Below, piece by piece: positions 52,678-61,699 of a stretch of DNA of 64,000 bases. The notes under the pieces were generated by a model that did no database searches, was not told the origin of the DNA, and saw nothing but the letters and a program-made list of their open reading frames with translations. The stretch is from JACDAL01 sp963849115 (GTDB lineage: Bacteria > Actinomycetota > CADDZG01 > WHSQ01): positions 806,001-870,000 of the forward strand of contig CAWKGK010000009.1 in assembly GCA_963849115.1 (NCBI GenBank). The letters run 5' to 3'. Position 1 is the stretch's first letter; each line of letters opens with the position of its first letter. Both the position numbers and the translations under genes were made by a program.

Positions 52678-54084
52678 GTGAGCCCGGAATCCTCGGTGCC
52701 CCGTTCCGGGCTGCCACCTGTATCTAACGAGCAAACCCGGCAATCCCCCGCATTGGTGCCCTTCCGCGAGGCTTTCAAGTATTGGCTTCGTCTGGGGTTC
52801 ATCAACTTCGGCGGCCCCGCCGGACAGATCGCGATCATGCACGACGAGCTGGTCGACAAGAAGCGCTGGATCAGCAACGGCCGCTTCCTTCATGCCCTGA
52901 ACTTCTGCACGCTGCTGCCCGGTCCCGAGGCGCAGCAACTCGCGATCTACATAGGGTGGCTCCTGAACGGCTCGCTCGGGGGCATTGTGGCCGGCATCTT
53001 CTTTGTGCTTCCCGCGTTCTTCTTGATTCTCGGACTTTCCTGGGCCTTTGTCGCGCACGGCGATGTCACGTGGGTAGCTGCCATCTTCTACGGGCTCAAG
53101 GCGGCCGTGATCGCCATCGTTGCTGCAGCGGTCATTAGAGTCGGCTCCAAGGCGCTCACTAACAGTCCCATGGTCGTTATTGCCGTGGCGTCGTTCTTGG
53201 CGATCTTCTTCGTCAAGGTCCCCTTTCCCATCGTGGTGCTCGCAGCGGCGGCAACCGGGTTGGTGGGATCGCGATTGTGGCCCCAACTGTTCACCGGCTC
53301 TCAAGCGCATACAGGCGTTGATGAAGAGGCCCTTCTCGGAGATGAGGAGCTGGCGCCCAGGCAACGGCCGAGCCTGAAGAGAAGTCTGTACGTACTCTTG
53401 CTCGGAGGAACAATCTGGTGGGGCCCCCTTGTCATCGTTTGGCTATTACGAGGTCCCGACGACACGCTCACTAGAGAAGCCGTCTTCTTTAGCCAAGCCG
53501 CAATGGTGACGTTCGGCGGCGCCTACGCCGTGCTGGCGTATATCAACCAGGCGGCCGTGCAGCAGTTCGGATGGTTACAGCCCGGAGAGATGGCCACAGG
53601 ACTTGGGCTCGCTGAGTCGACGCCCGGACCACTCATCATGGTGACGCAGTTCGTCGGGTTCGTGGCAGCTTACAGGTTTCCCGGCGGCCTGCCCCCCCTG
53701 ACGGCCGCCACGCTCGGCGCGCTCGTCACAGTCTGGGCGACCTTCGCTCCCTGTTTCCTGTGGATCTTTCTCGGCGCCCCCTATATCGAGAGGCTGCGTG
53801 GCAAGGCGTCACTCGATGCGGCTCTGTCGGCGATCACGGCCGCGGTGGTAGGGGTGATCCTCAACCTGGCGGTGACCTTCGCCGTGTTCACACTCTTCAT
53901 GTCGGTTGAGACCGGATCGCTCCTAGGGATGACCTATCCGAGCCCGGATCTGGCCTCGATCGACCTTTTTGCGGCGGCTCTGGCAACCGTTGCATTCGTG
54001 GGCATATTTCGCTACAAGTGGAATGTCCTGTGGATCGTGTCGGGAAGCGCCTTGGCCGGGCTGGCGTGGCAGACTCTCATCTAA
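52678..54084 (+). CDS. chrA: Chromate transporter family protein (two-domain)
   Basis: 468 residues from a GTG. It has two homologous CHR domains: LRLGFINFGGPAGQIAIMHDELV opens the first and QAAMVTFGGAYAVLAYINQ and GLAESTPGPLIMVTQFVGF belong to the second. About ten to twelve membrane helices are visible. ChrA-type proteins export chromate in exchange for other anions. No chromate regulator (chrB) was seen nearby, and the family has members with other anion substrates, so resistance is inferred only. Confidence 0.88.
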   Translation: MSPESSVPRSGLPPVSNEQTRQSPALVPFREAFKYWLRLGFINFGGPAGQIAIMHDELVDKKRWISNGRFLHALNFCTLLPGPEAQQLAIYIGWLLNGSLGGIVAGIFFVLPAFFLILGLSWAFVAHGDVTWVAAIFYGLKAAVIAIVAAAVIRVGSKALTNSPMVVIAVASFLAIFFVKVPFPIVVLAAAATGLVGSRLWPQLFTGSQAHTGVDEEALLGDEELAPRQRPSLKRSLYVLLLGGTIWWGPLVIVWLLRGPDDTLTREAVFFSQAAMVTFGGAYAVLAYINQAAVQQFGWLQPGEMATGLGLAESTPGPLIMVTQFVGFVAAYRFPGGLPPLTAATLGALVTVWATFAPCFLWIFLGAPYIERLRGKASLDAALSAITAAVVGVILNLAVTFAVFTLFMSVETGSLLGMTYPSPDLASIDLFAAALATVAFVGIFRYKWNVLWIVSGSALAGLAWQTLI

Positions 54085-54153
54085 CCGGCCGGATCTGGCC
54101 CCCCCGCCCGACGGCCTCCCCCTCCCGCCCCCATCGAGGCCGGTGATCCTATA

Positions 54154-54171
54154 GTTTGGTAATTCTCAAAC
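54154..54171 (+). promoter_or_regulatory. Inverted repeat ahead of the ring-cleavage operon
   Basis: GTTTG (54154-54158) and CAAAC (54167-54171) flank 8 bases, about 16 bases before the dioxygenase-like start and beside the ATAGTTT/GGTAATT AT-rich stretch that may hold the -10. It looks like a MarR- or TetR-type operator, but no regulator gene adjoins the operon. Confidence 0.4.
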
Positions 54172-54187
54172 GGAGCAAGGAGGCGCA

Positions 54188-55102
54188 ATGAAGCTGGAAG
54201 GCATTCATCATGTGACCTGCATCACCGGGGACGCCCCCCAGAACGTGCGCTTCTACGCCGGCACGCTGGGGCTCAGGATGGTCAAGAAGTCGGTCAACCA
54301 GGACGATCCGACCGTCTACCACCTCTTCTACGCGGATGAGAAAGGGGCCCCAGGCTCGGACATCACGTTCTTCGAATATCCGGGCGCGACTCCGGGCAGA
54401 GCGGGGGCCGGGATGATCCATCGCATCACCTGGCGGGTGTCTTCTGAACAGGCGCTCGACTTCTGGGACGAGCGATTGTCCTCGCGTGAGGTCGCGATCG
54501 AGCGCTCCGATGGGAGGTTGCGCTTCGACGATCCCGAAGGGCTGGGCCTCGAGCTCGCCGTCGTCGCCAACGCCGATGAACCGCTGCGTGCGCGGCATCC
54601 GGAGATTCCCGAGGAACACGCTCTGCTTGGATTCGATAGCGTGCGCGCCTACACTCAAGAGCCATCCGCGAGCGAGCTGCTGCTCGAGTCGGCCCTCGGC
54701 TTTGCTCCCGAGACACCTTCGTCGTGGACGATCAGGGGGGATCAGCGAGGGTCGCTCTACTTCTATGACCAGGCCCCTGCACGGGGAGGGCTCAGCGGTG
54801 CCGGTACCGTCCATCATGTCGCATGGGCGTCGCAGATGGATGAGATCGGAGACTGGCGCGAGCGCGCCATCGCAGGCGGGGCGCATCCCACACCGATCAT
54901 CGATCGGTTTTGGTTCCGATCGGTCTACTTCCGGGAGCCGTCCGGAGTGCTGTTCGAGATCGCCACGCTCGGCCCCGGTTTCGCCGTCGACGAGTCGCCC
55001 GAGGAGCTCGGCGAGAAGCTGGTGCTGCCGCCCGACTACGAGCATCTGCGCGCCAAGCTCGAGAAGGTCCTCACCCCGCTCCCAGACCCGCGAAGCCTCT
55101 AG
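54188..55102 (+). CDS. Ring-cleaving dioxygenase-like VOC protein
   Basis: 304 residues with AAGGAGG upstream. Two large VOC modules (IHHVTCITGDAPQNVRFYAGTLGL; VHHVAWASQMDEIGDW) and VLFEIATLGPGF give the H-H-E iron-ligand set of the MhqO/hydroquinone dioxygenase-like family. It would open aromatic diols, for example hydroquinones. First gene of an operon with an acyl-CoA ligase, citryl-CoA lyase-like and GNAT genes; the context suggests breakdown of an aromatic or acyl compound. Confidence 0.85.
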   Translation: MKLEGIHHVTCITGDAPQNVRFYAGTLGLRMVKKSVNQDDPTVYHLFYADEKGAPGSDITFFEYPGATPGRAGAGMIHRITWRVSSEQALDFWDERLSSREVAIERSDGRLRFDDPEGLGLELAVVANADEPLRARHPEIPEEHALLGFDSVRAYTQEPSASELLLESALGFAPETPSSWTIRGDQRGSLYFYDQAPARGGLSGAGTVHHVAWASQMDEIGDWRERAIAGGAHPTPIIDRFWFRSVYFREPSGVLFEIATLGPGFAVDESPEELGEKLVLPPDYEHLRAKLEKVLTPLPDPRSL

Positions 55103-55115
55103 CAATCCGACGGCG

Positions 55116-56639
55116 ATGTCCAGCACGATTCCTGAGCTGTTCGACGCGGCGGTAGCGCGTTCACCGAGCAAGGTCTGGCTGCGATTCGAGGACTTGAGCT
55201 ACACCTATGAAGAGGCTCACGCTCACATCGCAGCCGCAGCGTCGCGTCTGGGCGATCTCCGAGTGCAGCGCGAGACGCTGGTAGCAGCCACGATGAGGAA
55301 CACGCCTGCGCATCTGTTTACGTGGCTGGGGCTCATGCGCTTGGGCGCGGTGCTTGTTCCCGCCAATCCTCGGAGCAGCGCGGCCGAGCTCGCGGCACTG
55401 GTCGCTCAAGTGCGACCGGCGCTAGTCATCATCGACTCGGAGTTGTCGGGGGCCTTTGAGCAGAGTGACGCGCGTATCGTCGCGTTCGATGAGCTCGGGG
55501 GCCGCGAAACGGCCGGGGTCTCGCCCAGCATGGCGCGCCCCGAAGATATTGCAGTGATGATTCCCACCTCGGGGACCACCGGGCGCTCCAAGCTCGTCAT
55601 GCAGACGCAGCGGACCTACAGCATGGCCGGTGAGGGCTTTCCCTTCTGGCTGGGGCTGACCGAGGAGGATCGATTGATGACGTCTCTCCCACTGTTCCAC
55701 ATCAACGCCCCCGCCTATTCGGTACTGGGCTCGGTGGCGGCATGCGCAGGTCTTGTGTTACTGCCGCGCTTCTCGGCTGCCGGCTTCATCGACTCTGCGC
55801 GCCGCTACGGCGCCACAGAGTTCAACGCTATCGGGGCGATGCTCGAGATCCTCATGCGCCAACCGGAGCAAGATAATGACGCCAACAATCCACTGAGGCT
55901 GTGCTACACGGGACCTTCCCCCACCGAGGAAAGGCAGCTCGAGATCGAACGTCGCTTTGGACTCGAGATCGTGTGCGGGTACGCGCTCTCGGAGACTCCC
56001 TACGCGCTCATCTGGAAGAGAGGAACGCGTCCGTTCGGAACGCTCGGAAGCCCGCGTCAGCATCCCACCTTGGGTGAGATCAATCGGGCGCGTGTGATGG
56101 ACAAGGATCGTGAAGTGCTTCCCGGAGAAGAGGGCGAGCTGGAGCTCAACAACCCCGCTGTGATGGCCGGCTACTACGGCATGCCTGAGGAGACGAACGC
56201 GGTCCTCTCGAACGGTTGGCTCAAGACCGGCGACCTCGTCAGGGTTAACTCCGACGGCACTTACACGTTCGTCGCACGCAAGAAGGAAGTCATACGACGA
56301 CGCGGCGAGAACCTCTCTCCGCTCGAGGTGGAGGCCGTCCTCGAAGATCACCCCGCGATTGTGGAAGCGGCGGTCGTTGGGGTTCCTTCCGAGCTCACCG
56401 AGGAGGACGTAAAGGCCTTCGTGGTGCTCGACCGTAAGGCCTCTGTGTCGCTCTCCGACTTGCGCGATCATGCCGCGGCTGCACTCGCCGCTTACAAGGT
56501 GCCCCGATACTTCGAATCGATGTCGAAGCTCCCCCATACGCCGACCGGACGCGTCGCCAAGCACGAGCTGCCGCGCGAACGCACGAAGTCCGAAGAGGAC
56601 TTCGGCGCTCGGGCCGAAGCGGGGGCCGAACGAGGATGA
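55116..56639 (+). CDS. Acyl-CoA ligase (AMP-forming, CaiC-like)
   Basis: 507 residues from ATG 55116. The AMP-binding motif TSGTTGRSKL begins at about residue 151, YTGPSPTEERQ and GYALSETPYALIWKRG follow, and the C-terminal hinge GWLKTGDLVRVNSDGTYTFVARKKEVIRRRGENLSPLEVE is complete, so adenylation and thioester formation should both occur. Closest in feel to crotonobetaine/carnitine-CoA or fatty acyl ligases. The substrate is unknown. It lies 13 bases after the VOC gene and overlaps the next gene by four bases. Confidence 0.88.
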   Translation: MSSTIPELFDAAVARSPSKVWLRFEDLSYTYEEAHAHIAAAASRLGDLRVQRETLVAATMRNTPAHLFTWLGLMRLGAVLVPANPRSSAAELAALVAQVRPALVIIDSELSGAFEQSDARIVAFDELGGRETAGVSPSMARPEDIAVMIPTSGTTGRSKLVMQTQRTYSMAGEGFPFWLGLTEEDRLMTSLPLFHINAPAYSVLGSVAACAGLVLLPRFSAAGFIDSARRYGATEFNAIGAMLEILMRQPEQDNDANNPLRLCYTGPSPTEERQLEIERRFGLEIVCGYALSETPYALIWKRGTRPFGTLGSPRQHPTLGEINRARVMDKDREVLPGEEGELELNNPAVMAGYYGMPEETNAVLSNGWLKTGDLVRVNSDGTYTFVARKKEVIRRRGENLSPLEVEAVLEDHPAIVEAAVVGVPSELTEEDVKAFVVLDRKASVSLSDLRDHAAAALAAYKVPRYFESMSKLPHTPTGRVAKHELPRERTKSEEDFGARAEAGAERG

Positions 56640-57427
56640 GCGAAGCGCATGGAGAGTGGCTCAAGACCAAAATAGGACGCTCGACCCAGGACTCCATTTT
56701 CGTCGGGGGCCTCGACCTTGCATCAGAGGTCATGGGGGAGATGTCTTTCTCCGAGCTCGCCTTCTTGCTGGCCTCCGGCCGCACGCCGTCGGCCGCAGAG
56801 TCAAAGCTGTTCAACGCGGTGTTGGTGTCGCTGGCCGACCATGGCCTCACGCCCACCGCTCTGGCCGCCAGGCTGACCTACACGGGGGCGCCTGAGTCGC
56901 TGCAGGGAGCCATCGCCGCAGGACTGCTGGGGGCCGGAAGCGTGTTCCTGGGGCCGGTCGAGGACACTGCCCGCTTCCTCGGCGACATCCTGGCCGACAC
57001 GAGTTCTGATACCGATGATGCCCTGGGCGACGCGGCCGATGAGGCAGTTCAGAGGGCGCTTGGGGAGGGACGGAGGATTCCCGGTCTCGGGCATCCGATA
57101 CACAAGGAAGTCGACCCCAGGACCCCCAGGCTCTATCAATTGGCGGAGGAAACCGGGCTGAGGGGGCTCCACCTAAGGGTGTTGGAACACGTGGCCGCGG
57201 CCCACGCAGGGGCGACCGGCAGGTCGCTGCCGATCAACGGGGCGGGGGCCGCAGGAGCAGTGCTCGCAGACCTCGGTTTTCCTCCTTCGTCCGCCCGCGG
57301 GTTCGCCCTACTGGCTCGCACCGCCGGGCTCATCGGCCACCTGGTCGAGGAAGCGAGGAACCCTCTCGGCATGAGGTTGTGGAGAGAGGTAGACGAGCGA
57401 GCTTCGCACGCCGCTGAAGACGAGTGA
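56636..57427 (+). CDS. Citryl-CoA lyase / citrate synthase-like protein
   Basis: 263 residues, the size of short citrate synthase-like proteins such as citryl-CoA lyase. The citrate synthase large-domain active site is visible in GLGHPIHKEVDPRTPRL (the active-site His of the usual GFGHR motif) and in ISFSELAFLLASG-like helices at the start. It cleaves or forms a citryl-like CoA ester with the preceding ligase likely supplying the thioester. It overlaps both neighbours by four bases. Confidence 0.78.
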   Translation: MSEAHGEWLKTKIGRSTQDSIFVGGLDLASEVMGEMSFSELAFLLASGRTPSAAESKLFNAVLVSLADHGLTPTALAARLTYTGAPESLQGAIAAGLLGAGSVFLGPVEDTARFLGDILADTSSDTDDALGDAADEAVQRALGEGRRIPGLGHPIHKEVDPRTPRLYQLAEETGLRGLHLRVLEHVAAAHAGATGRSLPINGAGAAGAVLADLGFPPSSARGFALLARTAGLIGHLVEEARNPLGMRLWREVDERASHAAEDE

Positions 57428-58116
57428 GCTCGGCCCCCGAGGGTTCCAGATCCACCGGCGAGCTGGAGAGGGTCTTCGCCCTCATAGGACGGGGGCATCT
57501 GCCGTCTCCGGACGGTCTCGTGGACGTGATGCCATCGCCCAGCGGGCCCAGCGACGTGGTCTGCGCCTTTAGCGCCCACACGATCATCGCCGCCGCGGTG
57601 GAAGAGAGCGACATCCGCAGGAGGCTCGCGAGGAGGCTCGGGCCCGATGATCTCGGAGCTCCGATGGAAGCCGGCTTTCTGGTCTGGCTCGGTGAGCAAT
57701 TGGGGACACCGCCGGGAATGCTCGACATCGTCCTGGTGGCCACAGGAGACGCCCCTGCAACGAGAGTACAGATCGTTCCCCAGCGCGGAGACGCGGTGGC
57801 TCGTGTCGAGCGCGCTCGCCGCTACCGCCGCGACGTGCAGGTCTTCGGCGACTCCGACGGTCGGGGAATTGGCGTGATCGGGAGGGGTCTCGCTCGCAGA
57901 TGGGAGGTCGCGGTGGAGGTCGAGCCTGCCCATCGCAACAGTGGGCTCGGCTGCGGCTTGTTCGCCGCGGCTCGGCGGCTCGTGCCGTTGGACGAGCCGC
58001 TCTTCGCCCAGGTTTCACCGGGCAACGCCGCCTCGCTCCGGGCCGTACTCGCGGCCGGTTTCAAGCCGGTGGGGTCCGAGGTGTTGTTCCTCACCCGACC
58101 GGGAAATACTTCATAA
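57424..58116 (+). CDS. GNAT-like acetyltransferase
   Basis: 230 residues from a GTG overlapping the citryl-CoA lyase-like stop. The C-terminal 90 residues hold a GNAT-type acetyl-CoA pocket, with the Q/RxxGxG/A pattern in HRNSGLGCGLFAAARRLVP and the closing NAASLRAVLAAGFKPVGSE. The N-terminal 130 residues are less typical and could be a second, decayed GNAT unit or a specific substrate domain. Its coupling to the operon suggests acetyl or acyl transfer from the CoA products. Confidence 0.68.
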   Translation: MSSAPEGSRSTGELERVFALIGRGHLPSPDGLVDVMPSPSGPSDVVCAFSAHTIIAAAVEESDIRRRLARRLGPDDLGAPMEAGFLVWLGEQLGTPPGMLDIVLVATGDAPATRVQIVPQRGDAVARVERARRYRRDVQVFGDSDGRGIGVIGRGLARRWEVAVEVEPAHRNSGLGCGLFAAARRLVPLDEPLFAQVSPGNAASLRAVLAAGFKPVGSEVLFLTRPGNTS

Positions 58117-58179
58117 CCGTCAAGCTGCGGTGGGTAAACGTGGACCGCTGGCCATCTGCCACCGTCGCAGAGCTGCCGA

Positions 58180-58950
58180 TTACGGGCCTTGGGGGCGCCG
58201 GCCCAGGCCCAACACCAAACGCGGCTTCCATGCCAGTGCCTCTGGAGGCAGGGCTCGCACCGCGGCCACAGCGTCCCGGCGCAGCCGTGGAAGGTCGGCC
58301 TCGGAAGCAAGGGAGCCGAGCATCGAGAGCCGGTAGTCGACGAACTCCTCTGCGCCCGGCCAGGGGACCGACGCGCTGATCGTGGTAACCGTGGCGTCCA
58401 GCCCAGCCGCCGACAAAAGGGCCGTCAGTGCGGATTCCGAACCCACCTCGGTGGACATTCGCTCGACTGCCTCACCGGTTCGAGACCGTGCTCGGCCGCA
58501 GTGATGCTCGATGACCCCGAAAACCGCCTCGCCCGGCGGATAAGGGATCTCCGGGCGCTTCCACGTAAGGAGCGCAACGTAAGGAGACACACGCGCCATT
58601 TCCCTTACGGCCCGCTCCGGCTGGGGGAAGTGGTTGATGCCGAAAGCGGATGCACTCGCGACAAAGGAGTCGCCGGCGAAGGGGAGGTGCTCGGCATCGG
58701 CTTGAACCGCGTCCCGCGCGTCGTTCGATGTGAGGATGCTCCATGAGATGTCGAGTGCGACCACCTCTGGGAGCCGTCGGGCGAGCGCCCCCGATCCGGA
58801 GGCGATGTCGAGAACGACTCCCTTGACGGACCGAAGAGTTTCGGCCAGAGGTTCGGCGAGATGACGATAAACGTGTTCGTCCGCATACCGGGAGAAGCCG
58901 GGGGCGGAGGCCTCGTAGCTGGAGGCGATGTCTCGCTTGATGTCGGTCAT
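58180..58950 (-). CDS. Class I SAM-dependent methyltransferase
   Basis: 256 residues. GVVLDIASGSGALARRLP is motif I and AVQADAEHLPFAGDSF with SASAFGINHFPQPERAVREMARV the later motifs of class I methyltransferases of the UbiE/MenG-like type. An in-frame ATG is close to the divergent membrane protein gene. The substrate cannot be told. It is convergent with the GNAT-like gene 63 bases away. Confidence 0.82.
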   Translation of the reverse strand: MTDIKRDIASSYEASAPGFSRYADEHVYRHLAEPLAETLRSVKGVVLDIASGSGALARRLPEVVALDISWSILTSNDARDAVQADAEHLPFAGDSFVASASAFGINHFPQPERAVREMARVSPYVALLTWKRPEIPYPPGEAVFGVIEHHCGRARSRTGEAVERMSTEVGSESALTALLSAAGLDATVTTISASVPWPGAEEFVDYRLSMLGSLASEADLPRLRRDAVAAVRALPPEALAWKPRLVLGLGRRPQGP

Positions 58951-58983
58951 GCTCGCCTGTCCTGGGTCGGTGATACTTCCAGC

Positions 58984-59631
58984 ATGCGCAGGATCGTTAC
59001 GATCGGGGCAAGCGTAGTCGTATTGGCTCTCTTGATTCCGGGGACCGTTGTCACGGCTGCGGGCTTGGTGTTCCTGTTCTTGGCCACTCTGAGCGAGTCG
59101 CTGGGAGCTCGCTGGCGATTGGTGATAGCGGCCACACTAGGGGGTCTGGCGGCGGGACTGACAGCGGCCGCCGGCTCGAGGATTGCAATGCGCATCGTAT
59201 CTCTGGCTGTGCCGGGGCCGACTGCGATCGTGCAGGGTAGCCCGACGCGAGTGCCTCTGTTCACGATTGACGGAACCATTGAACTGATCTCCTTCGTCGG
59301 CTTTGTCGGTACAGTTCTGGGCATCGCGGTGATGGCCGTTCGCAGGCTCGTGCCGTTGCCCGGATGGAGAAGGGGGCTCGCAGTCGGGGTGATCATGCTG
59401 GCGTTTCCCGGGATCCTCATTTTCCTCACAGATCCGGAGTTCGATCAGGTGCCGCCGGTCAGCATCTCTACCTTCGGGGCCTGCTTCATCGCTTACGGAG
59501 TCGTGTACGAGGCCGTTGCATCACGAGTCGAGCGATGGGGCTTTCTTGAACTGCCTCAGCCGAGGAGTGACACGGTGTGGGGGCAACTGCGGCGAGAGAA
59601 CGCCTGGCCAAGTCCTGAATCCAGATGCTGA
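58984..59631 (+). CDS. Multi-pass membrane protein of unknown function
   Basis: 215 residues from the ATG at 58984. Five or so hydrophobic helices: two at the N-terminus (about 5-40), one near 45-70, one near 98-118, one near 127-145 and one near 160-185. Between the third and fourth helices lies an extracytoplasmic loop (GPTAIVQGSPTRVPLFTIDGT). No family recognised. It is divergent from the methyltransferase gene and the start is only 33 bases from it. Confidence 0.6.
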   Translation: MRRIVTIGASVVVLALLIPGTVVTAAGLVFLFLATLSESLGARWRLVIAATLGGLAAGLTAAAGSRIAMRIVSLAVPGPTAIVQGSPTRVPLFTIDGTIELISFVGFVGTVLGIAVMAVRRLVPLPGWRRGLAVGVIMLAFPGILIFLTDPEFDQVPPVSISTFGACFIAYGVVYEAVASRVERWGFLELPQPRSDTVWGQLRRENAWPSPESRC

Positions 59632-59638
59632 AGGGCCG

Positions 59639-59662
59639 TTCAGCCTTTCAGGATCTGCTCAG
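59639..59662 (+). promoter_or_regulatory. TTCAG-type direct repeats upstream of the PepSY gene
   Basis: TTCAG at 59639-59643 and 59647-59651 and CTCAG at 59658-59662; the last two start 11 bases apart, as in OmpR-family sites. Similar repeats precede the response regulator gene at 62006, so this regulator may control the PepSY gene. Inference; the match is short. Confidence 0.3.
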
Positions 59663-59733
59663 GGATCGCGGTTCATCATGGCGTTATCGATACAGGGCCG
59701 AAGGGGTCGGCCCACTACGAGGAAGGATCAGCA

Positions 59734-60036
59734 ATGGCACTGACTCGCAAGACCAAGTGGATCGCCGGAAGCGCCCTTGCGCTCGCCGTCATCGGCGGCG
59801 GTTCGGGCGTAGCCGTGGCTACGGGCGCCGATGACAAGCCGTTGTCGGGCCGGGTTCTCGAAAGGGCTACGGCCGCCGCGCTCGAGCACACTGGCGGCGG
59901 GAAGGTAACCGAGACGGAGATCGGTGACGACGGAGCGGCCTTCGGAGTTGAGGTTCGTCTCTCCAACGGCAAGCAGGTCGAGGTCAATATGAATGACAGC
60001 TTCGAGGTAACCGGCCAGGAGGCGGACGACGAGTAG
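59734..60036 (+). CDS. Secreted PepSY-domain protein
   Basis: 100 residues with a signal peptide (about 1-29) and GAGGAAGG upstream. ALEHTGGGKVTETEIGDDGAAFGVEVRLSNGKQVEVNMNDSFEV is a PepSY domain, a small fold often found in exported inhibitors of proteases and in regulons of envelope-sensing two-component systems. A terminator lies directly downstream, so it is a single-gene transcript, and a two-component system sits 2 kb further on. Confidence 0.85.
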   Translation: MALTRKTKWIAGSALALAVIGGGSGVAVATGADDKPLSGRVLERATAAALEHTGGGKVTETEIGDDGAAFGVEVRLSNGKQVEVNMNDSFEVTGQEADDE

Positions 60037-60060
60037 CGTTCGGATAACGAGTTGCGAACA

Positions 60061-60099
60061 GGGGCGGTCACCGGAAAGGTGGCCGTCCCTCCTTTTATT
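60061..60099 (+). terminator. Rho-independent terminator of the PepSY gene
   Basis: Arms 60061-60072 and 60078-60089 pair over 12 positions with one mismatch and one G-T wobble, around a 5-base GGAAA loop. A T-rich tail follows at 60093-60099 (TTTTATT). It begins 24 bases after the PepSY stop. Confidence 0.8.
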
Positions 60100-60116
60100 G
60101 GGAGAGTTGGTGAGCT

Positions 60117-61457
60117 GTGAAAGACTCGAGAAGAAGGCGCCTAGTGCTCGTCGTAGCCGGCCTGGTGGTCGCCCTCGCAGCGAACGGATGCAGCAATGAG
60201 GGCCCAACTCCCGAGCGCCGGCCCCAGGATGCAGGCCCGGGCATCGACACCGCCCCGCAGAGCCAACGTGTCGATCTCGATGAGCCCTCCTTCTCCGATC
60301 CGACCGCAGTCACAAATCCGCTCTTTCCGAGCAGCAAGCTGGGGCAGGTCGTTCAGCTCGGAAACGAGGGTGGTGAGGAGCTGCGAGTGGAGGTGACTCC
60401 TCTCCTGCGAACCAAGACCATCGAGTGGAAGGGCCAACGAATAGAGACGCTGGTTTCGCACTTCATCGCCTTCCTCGACGGCCGCATCGTCGAAACGGCC
60501 GTCGATTTCTTCGCGCAAGCGGACGATGGCGCGGTTTGGTACCTCGGCGAAGATGTTTTCAACTATGAGGACGGGGTGGTCGCCGACAACGAGGGCACAT
60601 GGCTGGCGGGCAGGGATGGGCCGGCGGGGATGATCATGCCCGCCGACCCCCAAGAGGGCGACGTCTTCAGGCCGGAAAACATTCCGGGGCTGGTGTTCGA
60701 GGAGGTCACCATCAAGGCGACTGGGCGAATGCTTGACGGCCCCCGAGGAGTGGTCGGTGGAGCCGTGGTGACTCAGGAGCACCTGATGGACAACAGCTTC
60801 GAAGGCAAGATCTTCGCTCCGGGATACGGCGAGTTCCAGATCCGAGCGGCGGATGAGTTCGCCGCGGTGGCCGTTGCCGCGCCGATCGACGCCGCCCCCG
60901 GGCCCGCGCCGACCGAGCTCGAGGAGCTAGCCGTGAGTGCACACGACGCCTTCCGAGCCGGGCAGGCGGAGGACTGGCTCCGCGCGGCCGACGCTCGGGA
61001 CGAGCTGAGGAGCGCCTGGGACGCCTACCGGAAGCAGAAGGTGCCGCCTCTGGTCGCTAAAGATCTCGACGAGAGTCTGGCAGCGCTGGATAGGGGGATT
61101 TCGAACAGAGAAGCCTCGGAGACCTCCCAGGCCGCGATCGAAGTGGCTCACGGCGCAGCGGATCTGCTGCTTCAACACAGGGCCGCCGCAGAGGTGGATC
61201 TCATGCGCCTCGATGTCTGGGCTCGGCAACTCATCCTGGACGCCGCCACCGGTTCTGCCGGCGAGGTGAAGGGCGATGTTGCCACCCTCGAGGCCATTTG
61301 GGTACGCGCGAATTCTTCCGTATCACAGCCGTCGGTGGGAGATGTCGAGGAGGGGCTTGCAGCACTGAGGGCGGCGGCCGACGCGGGAAAGCTCAGCGAC
61401 GCTGCGAGGGCTGCCGATGGGTTGCGAGATGCCCTTGCGAGCTCGGTTGGGCCTTAG
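60117..61457 (+). CDS. Large exported lipoprotein of unknown function
   Basis: 446 residues from a GTG. The N-terminus RRRRLVLVVAGLVVALAANGC has a lipobox with Cys at 25. The first domain (about 45-260) is beta-rich with aromatic and acidic stretches (VWYLGEDVFNYEDGVVADNEGTWLAG, IFAPGYGEF); the rest is an alanine-rich helical bundle. No family recognised. It is just downstream of the terminator and upstream of a convergent small membrane gene; its placement next to a two-component system suggests an envelope role. Confidence 0.62.
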   Translation: MKDSRRRRLVLVVAGLVVALAANGCSNEGPTPERRPQDAGPGIDTAPQSQRVDLDEPSFSDPTAVTNPLFPSSKLGQVVQLGNEGGEELRVEVTPLLRTKTIEWKGQRIETLVSHFIAFLDGRIVETAVDFFAQADDGAVWYLGEDVFNYEDGVVADNEGTWLAGRDGPAGMIMPADPQEGDVFRPENIPGLVFEEVTIKATGRMLDGPRGVVGGAVVTQEHLMDNSFEGKIFAPGYGEFQIRAADEFAAVAVAAPIDAAPGPAPTELEELAVSAHDAFRAGQAEDWLRAADARDELRSAWDAYRKQKVPPLVAKDLDESLAALDRGISNREASETSQAAIEVAHGAADLLLQHRAAAEVDLMRLDVWARQLILDAATGSAGEVKGDVATLEAIWVRANSSVSQPSVGDVEEGLAALRAAADAGKLSDAARAADGLRDALASSVGP

Positions 61458-61516
61458 CCAGACGATCGGTCCCGCTCACTCAGATTAGGCTTGCCCCGAC
61501 GAGTAACCCGGCGCCG

Positions 61517-61699
61517 TCAGCGGCGGGTGGCGGGAGGGGCCTGAAACTCGTGCTCCCAACGACTGAAGTCCTGCTCCCAGAGGGCGAAGTCGTTCCAGGG
61601 GGCATGCCTGCGGCTACCCAGGAGGGCCGCGACGACCACACCAAGGCCTGCAACCCACAGCCCCGCGACCACCCATATCAACCAACCCTCCATTAGCAC
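61517..61699 (-). CDS. Small membrane protein
   Basis: 60 residues from the GTG at 61699, six bases after AAGGA; an ATG two codons downstream is an alternative. One long hydrophobic helix (WLIWVVAGLWVAGLGVVVAALLG) precedes a positive-rich then acidic and aromatic cytoplasmic tail (APWNDFALWEQDFSRWEHEF). Function unknown. Divergent from the response regulator, sharing a gap of about 300 bases that holds its repeats. Confidence 0.55.
   Translation of the reverse strand: MLMEGWLIWVVAGLWVAGLGVVVAALLGSRRHAPWNDFALWEQDFSRWEHEFQAPPATRR

Noticed and set aside
52678..54084. Chromate resistance island
   Set aside because: Only the chrA-like gene is present; no chrB or other metal-resistance genes adjoin it.
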